From assembly GCA_964454645.1 (NCBI GenBank), contig CAYVTM010000005.1, positions 62,001 through 126,000 on the forward strand: DNA of 64,000 nucleotides, read 5' to 3'. This document shows positions 19,801 to 27,233 of the stretch, one piece after another. Within the stretch, counting starts at the first letter, position 1. The number at the start of each line of letters is the position of its first letter. Source of the DNA: CAYVTM01 sp964454645 (GTDB lineage Bacteria > Bacteroidota > Bacteroidia > Sphingobacteriales > Sphingobacteriaceae). Made by a program: the position numbers and the translations under genes. The notes beneath the pieces are model-generated. The model ran no database searches, was not told where the DNA came from, and saw nothing but the letters and a program-made list of their open reading frames with translations.

Positions 19801-20145
19801 AGCCTCCGGAAGAATCAACATCAGAATTTCTTCCAATAAGTTATTTTCTTCCTTCTCGAGCTTGTCAATCTTATCATATAAAGCAACACGTTCAGACATT
19901 TCCATATCGGGTTCATTTTCGATACGTGTACGAATTGCCTGTACTTCGTCAGAAACTTCTGCTATATAATCTTTTATACGTTGGCGGAATTCTATGGTGC
20001 GGGCACGTAACTCATCGTGACTAATATCACTTAGCTTAGCAAACTCTTCGTTAATTTTTTCAACCAAAGGGGAAATTTCTTTTATATCACGTTGCGACTT
20101 ACTCCCAAAAACCGTCGATATAAAAGAGCTTAATAGATTTGACAT
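16837..20145 (-). CDS. secA: Protein translocase ATPase SecA
   Basis: Motor ATPase that drives proteins through SecYEG. The 1102-residue protein carries the DEAD motor with GTGEGKTLVATLPAYLNA near 190, DEVDSVLIDDARTPLI near 300 and the second motor half with TNMAGRGTDIKLGEGV. The C-terminus has the zinc-binding tail CPCGSGKKYKNCHG that binds SecB or the membrane. It is about 200 residues longer than E. coli SecA because of inserts that are typical of Bacteroidota. It is a single-copy housekeeping gene, transcribed with or ahead of the SPOR gene. Confidence 0.97.
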   Translation of the reverse strand: MSNLLSSFISTVFGSKSQRDIKEISPLVEKINEEFAKLSDISHDELRARTIEFRQRIKDYIAEVSDEVQAIRTRIENEPDMEMSERVALYDKIDKLEKEENNLLEEILMLILPEAFAVVKETARRFSINEKIVVKATEMDRDLAAQKSNVIIEGDNAIHHNTWLAAGNPMTWNMVHYDVQLIGGVVLHEGKIAEMGTGEGKTLVATLPAYLNAIAGKGVHIVTVNDYLAMRDSEWMGPLYEFHGITVDCIDKHQPNSPERRKAYLADITFGTNNEFGFDYLRDNMARSPEDLVQRKLHYAMVDEVDSVLIDDARTPLIISGPIPRGDQHEFYELKPRIERLVNAQKNYINTTLLDAKKLIADKKEDEGGLALLRAFRGLPKNKALIKFLSETGIRHILTKTENFYMQDQQREMHKADAELFFVIDEKNNSIELTEKGIELITSSGEDQNFFIMPDVGSEVAEIEKADISDEEKIKRKDELMRDYSIKSERIHSVNQLLKAYTLFERDIEYIIDGGKIKIVDEQTGRVMEGRRYSDGLHQAIEAKENVKVEDATQTFATITLQNYFRMYHKLAGMTGTAITEAGEFWEIYKLDVVEIPTNRPVQRNDNEDKVYKTTREKYNAVVEEIVELTGQGRPVLVGTTSVEISELLSRMLKLRGIKHQVLNAKLHQREADIVAEAGKKGTVTIATNMAGRGTDIKLGEGVKEAGGLAIIGTERHDSRRVDRQLRGRAGRQGDPGSSQFFVSLEDGLMRMFGSARIAGLMDRMGLEEGEVIQHSMITRSIERAQRKVEENNFGIRKRLLEYDDVMNSQRSVIYSKRHNALFGERLEVDLDNMMVDVCEELVSNYQIEKNYEGFRLEVIRLFSVDTGITAKELLDGNINDVAQKLYESIVDFYKRKSERMAEVTYPVIKDVFETKGATIENIVVPFTDGIKHIQIPVNLKKAYEGRSKEVVKSFERTITLSLIDESWKEHLREMDELKQSVQNAVYEQKDPLLIYKFESFELFKQMLSSVNKEVLSFLFKGNIPVQAGASEVKEAKPAARTDMSKMRVSRPDYVSSASGGNRMPDGQQPKAQPIRVEEKIGRNDPCPCGSGKKYKNCHGAN

Positions 20146-20412
20146 ATATTATAGTATTGATTGGTTTGTTTTACCAAAAGCTGCGCCATTTCTGTTTATG
20201 GACATATTGGCATATTTTACACCTGCAAATATAGTCGAAAATGCTAATTATGAAACAGAATAATGTAAATGAAGCCCTTGTATAAGTTCATAAAATCGGA
20301 TATACGATACTACTGACACAAAAATGACTGCGCATAGCTTCGGTCTGCAAGCTGTCAATTTCCAATTCTCAAATCATCCTGCATTATTCTATTCTTTTTT
20401 TAGTATTTTGTG

Positions 20413-21992
20413 ATGTCTAAACGCTCCAATATGCAAGGTCTTTTTATTTTCCTGCTTCTGATTTTTGCCCCACTTATTTCATTATCTGAAAGTAAGGAGC
20501 CTGCTCCCGTTTTGTTAAAAAGCGATACAATTTTTTTCATTCATGAGGGACATGGACATATCAGTGCCAAAGAACGTGCAGATATAATCACCACACGTAT
20601 CGAACAGATTATGAAATCTGAAACCTTTCTGCCGGATTCCATGAAGATATACTCCGATAGTTTATTTAGCAGTATTCGGTACAAATCTTATTTACTAATG
20701 CAGGTCAGTAGTGACGATGCTCAGGCAGAAGCTTATGAATCGCATGCACATTATGCAAAAGTTATCGTTGATCAATTAACTCTTTCTTTACAAAAACATA
20801 AAGAAAACAGCTCGTTGAAAAGAATCATCAAAGAAATTTCACTGGTTGCCATAGTCGTGTGTATGCTTATTGCACTCATCTACTTTATCAATAAAGTATT
20901 CCGATGGATACGATTTAAGATAATAACGATTAGCGGAACCCGATTTAAATCGATAGAAATCAGAGGATATACTTTCGTTCCTACTAAGCTTCTTACCCGC
21001 TATCTGCTTACCATATCCAATATCTTACGATTAATATTGGTCGTGCTGGTTGTGTACCTTTCTTTACCGGTATTATTCAATATATTTCCATGGTCCGAAG
21101 GAATTGCGGACCGTTTGATTAATTATTTGATTGATCCTTTAAAACATATATTACTCGCCATACTCAATTATATCCCCAATCTTCTGACGATTGTAGTCAT
21201 CTTTTTTTTCACACAACTTATCGTACGGGTAATTGCATTTTTCGCTCATGAAATAGAGACCGAATCTTTAAAAATAGAAAGCTTTTATTCCGAATGGGCA
21301 AAACCTACTTATAAAATAATACGGGGCTTTCTGTATATCTTTATGTTCATCATTATTTTCCCGTATCTGCCGGGAGCGGATTCGAAGATTTTTCAAGGGG
21401 TTTCGGTTTTTCTGGGGGTACTTATTTCCTTCGGATCATCTTCGGCTATATCGAATGTTATCGCGGGAGTAGCATTAACCTATATGCGCCCTTACAAGAT
21501 TGGAGACCGCGTAAAAATAAATGATGTGATTGGTGATATTACTGAAAAAAACTTATTGGTAACCCGCATCCGTAGTATTAAAAATGAAGACATAACCGTT
21601 CCGAATGCAACGATATTAAACAGCCATACACTTAATTATACCAGAGCTTCGGAAGAACAAAAATTAATTTTATATACGCGGATAACCATTAATTACGATA
21701 TTCCCTGGAAGAGTGTCCATGAAACTTTGCTGAAAGCGGCGGAGCGTACTTCGGGCGTAGTAAAAGGAAAAAACATTTTGTTTTACAAAATACCTTCGAT
21801 GATTTTTATGTTCAATATGAACTAAATACTTATGTAGATAATTCGATCGATTTCATTTTTATCTATTCGTATTTACATGAAAATATTCAGGATTGTTTCA
21901 AAGAAGCGGGTATAGAAATTATGTCACCCCATTATTATACTCTACGCGAAGGTAATAACCCACATCACTCTTCAGGATTCAAAAAAGCATAA
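20413..21992 (+). CDS. MscS-family mechanosensitive channel, reading frame broken at a -1 slippery site
   Basis: Small-conductance mechanosensitive channel with an N-terminal signal-like helix, a periplasmic part, five or so membrane segments and an MscS core (SSSAISNVIAGVALTYMRPYKIGDRVKI near residue 350; given here as SSAISNVIAGV and PYKIGDRV). In the zero frame translation ends at 21825 with an unrelated tail. From 21774 the -1 frame continues with HFVLQNTFDDFYVQYELN and ends at a TAA at 21990, exactly the expected C-terminal beta domain. Joined, the product is about 526 residues; unjoined, 470. The break lies at A AAA AAC (21768-21774). It may be a sequencing or genuine indel, or programmed frameshifting. 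The start is ATG 20413; a GTG directly precedes it. Confidence 0.85.
21768..21774 (+). other. Slippery heptamer A AAA AAC inside the MscS gene
   Basis: The zero-frame codons are GGA AAA AAC, so the heptamer is in the exact phase needed for tandem -1 slippage. The next -1 codon is CAT at 21774, which opens the conserved MscS C-terminus. I see no strong stem-loop at once downstream by eye. Confidence 0.6.
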
Positions 21993-22077
21993 ATATCTGA
22001 TTTAAAATATATTGTATATTATTTGTAATTTGCATTACCCTTGAAAAAACATTTGTAAAAATTGCATTCCATATATA

Positions 22078-22085
22078 TATATTTG
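22078..22085 (+). promoter_or_regulatory. Candidate -7 element of the 5-formyl-THF cyclo-ligase gene
   Basis: TATATTTG is an exact TAnnTTTG match 48 bases ahead of the TTG start. A TTTG at 22052-22055 sits 22 bases upstream, a slightly long -33 spacing. Confidence 0.45.
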
Positions 22086-22133
22086 CCTTGAACAAGCTAA
22101 GCTATTATTTCCAATTATCTAAAAACGAACATC

Positions 22134-22712
22134 TTGGACAAGAAAATATTACGGAAAATATATTTGGATCGACGCAGGACACTTTCTAAGGATCAGATTA
22201 ATAATACCAATCAAGCCCTTTTAACACAGTTTATGGGATTTGATTTAAGCAACGTAGCGTATTTACATACTTTTCTTCCCATTTTAGAAAGAGTAGAAGT
22301 AGATACACAACGTATCATTTCATATATAAAATCGGAACATCCGCATATAAAGATCCTGGTTCCCAAAAGTGATTTTTCAACGAGAACACTTACTCATTAC
22401 TTACTGGATGATACGACTCGTTTAGAAAAGAACGCATACGGCATTACCGAACCTATATCGGGGACAGAGGTATCGGCGGATAAAATAGATATGATACTGG
22501 TTCCTTTGCTGGCATTCGACCGCAGAGGATATCGACTGGGATACGGCATGGGTTTTTATGATCAGTTCTTAAGTGCCTGTAAACCGGATGTACAAAAAAT
22601 CGGATTATCGATGTTCGATGTCATTGAAGAAATTGAATCGATAGAACCACACGATATACGTTTGGATGCCTGCATAACAGCTAAAAAAGTTTATCGGTTT
22701 GGCGGCCGGTAA
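22134..22712 (+). CDS. 5-formyltetrahydrofolate cyclo-ligase
   Basis: Uses ATP to convert 5-formyl-THF into 5,10-methenyl-THF in one-carbon metabolism. The 192-residue protein has the basic N-terminus KKILRKIYLDRRRTLS, and the C-terminal family signature LVPLLAFDRRGYRLGYGMGF near residues 122-141 with the glycine-rich ATP/folate loop. The frame begins with TTG; no ATG or GTG upstream is in frame, and the N-terminus matches the family, so TTG is the likely start. It is transcribed alone. Confidence 0.9.
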   Translation: MDKKILRKIYLDRRRTLSKDQINNTNQALLTQFMGFDLSNVAYLHTFLPILERVEVDTQRIISYIKSEHPHIKILVPKSDFSTRTLTHYLLDDTTRLEKNAYGITEPISGTEVSADKIDMILVPLLAFDRRGYRLGYGMGFYDQFLSACKPDVQKIGLSMFDVIEEIESIEPHDIRLDACITAKKVYRFGGR

Positions 22713-22740
22713 TAAATCAAGGGTCACTACTTGTATATAT

Positions 22741-22990
22741 TAAGGGTAGCGAATGTTACGCATAGCTCCGCGCACTTTGCTCCGCATGGTTCAGGTTTGT
22801 ATCATGTAAAGTTGCGGTTAAAAAAGAGTAACCGTAAAGTTCGCGGAGGGCGCAAAGTGTCCCCGATGCTTTCTCTGTGCAAAACATTTGTATTTCACAG
22901 AGGAAGAATTACACAAAGGAATCACAGAGCAAAACCCTATGTAAATTTATACCCCAATAATTTTGCTTAAGCCTGAGAATACACGGAGCC
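22741..22990 (+). repeat. Non-coding stretch with inverted and short periodic repeats
   Basis: The gap between the cyclo-ligase gene and the groEL terminator has no convincing gene. It holds an imperfect inverted repeat, CACTTTGCTCCGC at 22773-22785 against GCGGAGGGCGCAAAGTG at 22843-22859. Between them is a small hairpin, CGGTTA/TAACCG. After them comes a run of near-repeats (CACAGAGGAAG, CACAAAGGAAT, CACAGAG) spaced about 11-14 bases apart. The style resembles dispersed intergenic repeats seen in many environmental bacteria; copies elsewhere in the genome cannot be checked here. Confidence 0.5.
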
Positions 22991-22999
22991 ATGGATAGC

Positions 23000-23035
23000 A
23001 AAAAAAAGGAGGCTCGATCGAGCCTCCTTTTTTTT
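23000..23035. terminator. 36-base perfect palindrome, bidirectional intrinsic terminator at the end of groEL
   Basis: The arms AAAAAAAAGGAGGCTCGA and TCGAGCCTCCTTTTTTTT are exact reverse complements without a spacer. The A run on one side and T run on the other serve transcription from both directions. It lies 18 bases behind the groEL stop codon. Confidence 0.9.
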
Positions 23036-23053
23036 ATAAACATCCGGGATAGA

Positions 23054-24691
23054 TTACATCATTCCACCCATTCCACCGCCCATTGGAGGCATTCCTGCTC
23101 CGGCTTTTTCATCTTCCGGATCATCTGCCAACACACATTCGGTAGTTAATAACATCGCAGCGATAGAAGCAGCATTTTGTAAAGCAACACGGGTTACTTT
23201 AGTCGGATCGATAACACCTGCCGCAATTAAGTTTTCATACTTATCTGTACGTGCGTTATATCCGAAGTCTGCTTTTCCTTCTTTCACTTTTTGTATAACG
23301 ATAGAACCTTCAATACCTGCATTTGCGCAGATCTGGCGTAGCGGTTCTTCGATTGCTCTTTTAATAATTGCTATACCGGTTGTTTCGTCCTCGTTCTCAC
23401 CTTTCACTCCTTCCAAAACTTCAATTGCACGAATAAATGCAACACCACCTCCCGCAACGATTCCTTCTTCAACTGCTGCACGAGTAGCATGTAAAGCATC
23501 ATCAACACGATCTTTCTTCTCTTTCATCTCAACTTCAGTAGCCGCACCGATATATAATACCGCAACTCCACCTGCTAATTTCGCTAAACGCTCCTGCAAT
23601 TTTTCTTTATCGTAATCGGAAGTAGTTGTTTCGATTTGCGCTTTGATTTGTCCGATACGTGCAGTGATATCTTCTTTCTTTCCTGAACCATTGATGATTG
23701 TTGTATTGTCTTTATCAATCAATACACGCTCTGCTTGCCCAAGGTAAGTAAGGTCTGCATTTTCCAATTTGTATCCTCTTTCTTCAGAGATTACTGTTCC
23801 TCCGGTTAAGATGGCAATATCTTCCAACATTGCTTTTCTACGGTCGCCGAATCCGGGAGCTTTAACAGCAGCCACTTTCAGAGAGCCGCGAATTTTATTA
23901 ACTACCAAGGTAGCTAATGCTTCGCCATCCAAATCTTCAGAAATAATTAATAGAGGACGGCCTGTTTGTACTTCTTTTTCAAGAACAGGGAGCAGCTCTT
24001 TCATGCTGCTGATTTTTTTATCGTAGATTAAGATATATGGATTCTCTAATTCTACTTCCATTTTATCGGCATTGGTAACGAAGTATGGTGATAAGTAACC
24101 ACGATCGAATTGCATACCTTCAACAGTTTTCACTTCTGTTTCAGTACCTTTTGCTTCTTCAACCGTAATAACTCCGTCTTTACCTACTTTTTGCATTGCT
24201 TCCGCAATCAACGAGCCGATTATATCATCGTTGTTTGCAGAGATTGATGCTACCTGTTTGATTTTTTTATTGTCGTCTCCAACTAAACTTTTTTGCTTAG
24301 AAAGATTTTCCACAACTAATGTAACCGCTTTATCAATTCCTCTTTTCAAATCCATAGGGTTAGCACCTGCTGCGACGTTTTTCAATCCGGCAGTAACAAT
24401 TGCCTGTGCTAAAACAGTTGCCGTTGTTGTTCCATCTCCTGCAATATCTGCGGTTTTAGAAGCAACCTCTTTTACCATTTGTGCACCCATATTTTCCAAT
24501 GGGTCCTTTAAGTCTACTTCTTTCGCAACAGACACCCCGTCTTTAGTTACCATTGGGGCTCCGAATTTTTTATCAATAATCACATTACGACCTTTAGGAC
24601 CTAATGTAACTTTAACAGCATTCGCTAAGGTGTCGACACCTCTCTTTAAAGCATCGCGCGCTTCAAGATTGTATTTTACAATTTTTGCCAT
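23054..24691 (-). CDS. groEL: Chaperonin GroEL (60 kDa)
   Basis: Subunit of the double-ring chaperonin that folds proteins with ATP and GroES. The 545-residue protein has the equatorial-domain ATP motifs (TLGPKGRNVII near 30, GDGTTTATVLAQAI near 86) and GGGVAFIRA near 414. It ends in a methionine/glycine-rich tail (GGMGGMM) usual for GroEL. It is 33 bases behind groES and ends at the palindromic terminator. Confidence 0.99.
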   Translation of the reverse strand: MAKIVKYNLEARDALKRGVDTLANAVKVTLGPKGRNVIIDKKFGAPMVTKDGVSVAKEVDLKDPLENMGAQMVKEVASKTADIAGDGTTTATVLAQAIVTAGLKNVAAGANPMDLKRGIDKAVTLVVENLSKQKSLVGDDNKKIKQVASISANNDDIIGSLIAEAMQKVGKDGVITVEEAKGTETEVKTVEGMQFDRGYLSPYFVTNADKMEVELENPYILIYDKKISSMKELLPVLEKEVQTGRPLLIISEDLDGEALATLVVNKIRGSLKVAAVKAPGFGDRRKAMLEDIAILTGGTVISEERGYKLENADLTYLGQAERVLIDKDNTTIINGSGKKEDITARIGQIKAQIETTTSDYDKEKLQERLAKLAGGVAVLYIGAATEVEMKEKKDRVDDALHATRAAVEEGIVAGGGVAFIRAIEVLEGVKGENEDETTGIAIIKRAIEEPLRQICANAGIEGSIVIQKVKEGKADFGYNARTDKYENLIAAGVIDPTKVTRVALQNAASIAAMLLTTECVLADDPEDEKAGAGMPPMGGGMGGMM

Positions 24692-24724
24692 ATCTCTTTT
24701 CTTTTTTTCTGTCTAAAAATTAAA

Positions 24725-25000
24725 TTATAATATTGCGTAGATATCAGACTCACGCATAATAAGGTATTCTCCACCTTCATAAGTAATTTCAGTACCGGCA
24801 AATTTACCGTACAATACTTCATCACCTACTTTTACTGTGATAGGCTCATCTTTTTTACCGTTTCCAACGGCTACCACTGTACCACGCTGAGGTTTTTCTT
24901 TTGCGGTATCAGGAATATAGATACCCGATGCTGTTTTCTCTTCTGCAGGAGCCGGTTGAACAACCACTCTGTCTGCAATAGGTTTAATATTAATTGCCAT
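24725..25000 (-). CDS. groES: Co-chaperonin GroES (10 kDa)
   Basis: Lid of the GroEL cage. The 91-residue protein has the N-terminal IKPIADRVVVQPAPAEEKT, the mobile loop ASGIYIPDTAKEKPQRG and the C-terminal GGEYLIMRESDIYAIL. It is first in the groESL pair. Its leader lacks a CIRCE element but has a sigma-54-like promoter and a separate inverted repeat. Confidence 0.98.
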   Translation of the reverse strand: MAINIKPIADRVVVQPAPAEEKTASGIYIPDTAKEKPQRGTVVAVGNGKKDEPITVKVGDEVLYGKFAGTEITYEGGEYLIMRESDIYAIL

Positions 25001-25039
25001 AGTATATATAATTTATTTATTACTGTTTGCCTCTTGATT

Positions 25040-25057
25040 AACATTTTATGTGCCAAA
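25040..25057 (-). promoter_or_regulatory. Possible sigma-54 (-24/-12) promoter of groESL
   Basis: The minus strand reads TTTGGCACATAAAATGTT. The -24 half TGGCAC is perfect and the -12 half has the G in the right place but TGTT instead of TTGC. A start about 30 bases ahead of the groES ATG would follow. A gene for a sigma-54-type activator lies in the same cluster. The match is partial. Confidence 0.4.
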
Positions 25058-25072
25058 TGGCTTTTAAAGCCA
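25058..25072. promoter_or_regulatory. Inverted repeat in the groES leader, possible operator
   Basis: TGGCTTTTAAAGCCA is a 7-base inverted repeat around one base, directly upstream of the possible -24 element. It does not match CIRCE. The activator or repressor that might bind it is unknown. Confidence 0.35.
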
Positions 25073-25148
25073 ATTTTCAGCCATTTTTTCATTTCTGACT
25101 GTAGTATTAATGCCAATAAAAAATAAGAATGACAGCTTGGCATAAAGT

Positions 25149-25183
25149 ATAATAGCCCTAAACATTTTGCTTAGGGCTATTAT
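25149..25183 (-). terminator. Hairpin between secG and groES, probable terminator or attenuator
   Basis: ATAATAGCCCTAA and TTAGGGCTATTAT form a 13-base stem around a 9-base loop, 26 bases behind the secG stop. No clean T run follows on the minus strand, so termination may be partial. Confidence 0.55.
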
Positions 25184-25208
25184 TTAATATGGTGTGATTA
25201 CATTATTC

Positions 25209-25553
25209 TTACTGAGCAGAATCAGTAACAGTTCCCATTGGTACTGCCGATGGACTCATTTGAGGAGCCGCTGTAGCAGCATTCTCAATTTGATCTTCTA
25301 TTTCTGAGCGCTCCATCACTCCCCCATCTCCTGAAGGCGGGAACATGTTGACACCTAAGCAAATGACCAATAAAGCAATAGCTAAGGTCCAGGTCGCTTT
25401 CTCCAGAAAATCCCCTGTCTTTTTAACCCCCATAATTTGATTTGAGGCTGCAAAATTCGAAGCCAAGCCTCCCCCTTTAGGGTTTTGCACTAGTACTACC
25501 AATACCAAAAGTATTGATATAATGATAGTTAGAATAATTAAAAATGTGTACAT
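25209..25553 (-). CDS. secG: Preprotein translocase subunit SecG
   Basis: Small accessory subunit of the SecYEG channel. The 114-residue protein has two membrane helices (about 3-22 and 55-75) with the conserved cytoplasmic loop VLVQNPKGGGLASNFAASNQ between them. The C-terminal tail is low in complexity, as common in Bacteroidota. It is the last gene of the cluster before the hairpin and groES, 10 bases behind the TPR-like protein. Confidence 0.92.
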   Translation of the reverse strand: MYTFLIILTIIISILLVLVVLVQNPKGGGLASNFAASNQIMGVKKTGDFLEKATWTLAIALLVICLGVNMFPPSGDGGVMERSEIEDQIENAATAAPQMSPSAVPMGTVTDSAQ

Positions 25554-25562
25554 GAACTTAAT

Positions 25563-26699
25563 TTATATATTTCCCGACTTAATTTTTTCGATAAGGTTCG
25601 CAAAATAAGTCTTTTTTTCTGGATATTTCAAACTTAATTTTTCATAAGCCTCTAAAGCCTTACGATACAATTTTTGTCGAAGATAAATTTGTGCCAGCGT
25701 CTCTGTAATCGGAAGCGATTGCTCGTTCGCGCTTTGTCGCGCTTTGTTTTCGGCACTGGAAGATTGATCATCCGAACGAAACTTGATAATTCCGGGAATA
25801 TCAGCTTTAATAAATTTCTCGATGATATTTTCTTTAGGGGAATCCGAAGATTGCACTTCCTGAGACATTTCCTCCTTCAACAGGTAGCCCTCCTGATATA
25901 CATTGGTCAGAATCAACTCTCCGATTTCATCCTGCACCAAAGGTTGTATCTCTTCATTGGTATCTAACCGAATTAATAAACGCGGCTTTTCTTTCAGAGC
26001 ATTCTCAACAAGCTCTCCATTAATTTTCCTTAACCATCCTCCGAATGTAAATGTCTGCATCTTTGCCGGCCCTTCCGGATAGGATTGATCCTTCGTATCA
26101 TCATCTTCATCATTCCACGGCATCCCTGAAACAATTTCTTCTTGTTCCGGTATTTTTTCTTTTTCAGACCCTACAGATTCTTCTGAAATTTCCTGTTCCT
26201 CTTTGTGTATATTTTCAATCGGCTCCTCTTGCTCCGGAATATCTTCGATGACAGGCTCTGTTTCGGGCAAAATTCCTTCTTCAAAACTGCTTTGCGGAAC
26301 TTCCAATTCTGCACTAAATTCTTGCTCCGAAAAATCAGGTCCAAAGACCTGCTTTTCATCCTCTCTTTCATCTAGAATATTTTCAATCTCTAAAGCCGGT
26401 TTACGAAAATCCTCCGCCTTGGTAAATGCTTTGGCATCTTCTTCAACGAGTGTACTGATCTCATGTTGATCGTCATGAATAAGATAATACAATACTTTTC
26501 TGTTACCTGCATAAGCAGCAGCTTTCGTAAGCTGCTGATCGAATAAAACACTTTTGCTTTCGTGCAAAGCTTTTGCTTTCATCAGTTGTAAGGACTGACA
26601 ATAAGGGAAACGGTTCAGCAATTCATCCATAGAAGATAAGTCCGGCTTCGACAGAAGTTCGGGGCTTTCAATATATTTTATGAATTCCTGCTTATTCAT
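25563..26699 (-). CDS. Conserved Bacteroidota protein of unknown function with a TPR-like C-terminus
   Basis: I do not recognise a characterised function. The 378-residue soluble protein has an N-terminal helical domain (MNKQEFIKYIESPELL ... LNRFPYCQSLQLMKAKALHE) and a middle region of about 120 residues very rich in Glu, Pro and Ser, likely disordered. The C-terminus has a helix pair, TETLAQIYLRQKLYRKALEA and YEKLSLKYPEKKTYFANLIE, that reads as a tetratricopeptide repeat. It sits between lptE and secG with gaps of 6 and 9 bases, so it is surely co-transcribed. A role in envelope or export assembly would be a guess from context. Confidence 0.75.
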   Translation of the reverse strand: MNKQEFIKYIESPELLSKPDLSSMDELLNRFPYCQSLQLMKAKALHESKSVLFDQQLTKAAAYAGNRKVLYYLIHDDQHEISTLVEEDAKAFTKAEDFRKPALEIENILDEREDEKQVFGPDFSEQEFSAELEVPQSSFEEGILPETEPVIEDIPEQEEPIENIHKEEQEISEESVGSEKEKIPEQEEIVSGMPWNDEDDDTKDQSYPEGPAKMQTFTFGGWLRKINGELVENALKEKPRLLIRLDTNEEIQPLVQDEIGELILTNVYQEGYLLKEEMSQEVQSSDSPKENIIEKFIKADIPGIIKFRSDDQSSSAENKARQSANEQSLPITETLAQIYLRQKLYRKALEAYEKLSLKYPEKKTYFANLIEKIKSGNI

Positions 26700-26705
26700 G
26701 AACCT

Positions 26706-27224
26706 TTACCAATTTACAAATGCCTTGTTATAAATATCATCAACCAGTTGCGTGCTGATTTGCCGGATTAAATCATTTTCTACATCCGTTAAGTTTCGGT
26801 CACCGGGATAATCGGCATAACGTATAAATGTGCTTTCGAAACTTTTCTCAATCTCTTTATTATTAATGAATTTCACTTTCACCGAAATAGTCAAACGGTT
26901 TTGACCCGCAATTTCATTTCCCTGAATCGCAATAGGACGTGTATTGTAATCGGTAATTTGTCCTTCGAACTCAATATCTGCATCGCTGGTGCGTATCAAG
27001 GAAAGGCCGGTTTGTGTTACAATACGGTCTTTCAGCATTTCCCCAAAACTCTGACTTAAAGTCGGGACCACTAAAGGAGCATTATTTTCAAAAAAACCTA
27101 CGGCAACTGTTTTGATATCCGGCGAAATTGATGCACCTGAAAAAGAGTAAATTCCACATGCCTGTACCATACATACTGCAGCAGTGCTGATAATAATACC
27201 TGCTAATTTTATCTTCTTCTTCAT
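26706..27224 (-). CDS. lptE: LptE-family LPS-assembly lipoprotein
   Basis: Outer-membrane lipoprotein that plugs and helps fold the LPS translocon LptD. The 172-residue protein has a signal peptide ending at Cys23 (VQACGIYSFSGASI). The LptE-type core starts with DIKTVAVGFFENNAPLVVP and continues with LSQSFGEMLKDRIVTQTGL. It is 9 bases behind the sigma-54-type activator gene. The assignment follows the common Bacteroidota annotation; overall similarity to E. coli LptE is low in such proteins. Confidence 0.82.
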   Translation of the reverse strand: MKKKIKLAGIIISTAAVCMVQACGIYSFSGASISPDIKTVAVGFFENNAPLVVPTLSQSFGEMLKDRIVTQTGLSLIRTSDADIEFEGQITDYNTRPIAIQGNEIAGQNRLTISVKVKFINNKEIEKSFESTFIRYADYPGDRNLTDVENDLIRQISTQLVDDIYNKAFVNW

Positions 27225-27233
27225 ACTTTTTCC

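Noticed and set aside
22731..22970. 79-codon open frame on the plus strand in the gap before groEL
   Set aside because: It has no family-like sequence and lies within repeats; the residues are those of a translated repeat region.
25001..25140. CIRCE operator before groES
   Set aside because: No TTAGCACTC-N9-GAGTGCTAA pattern is present on either strand.
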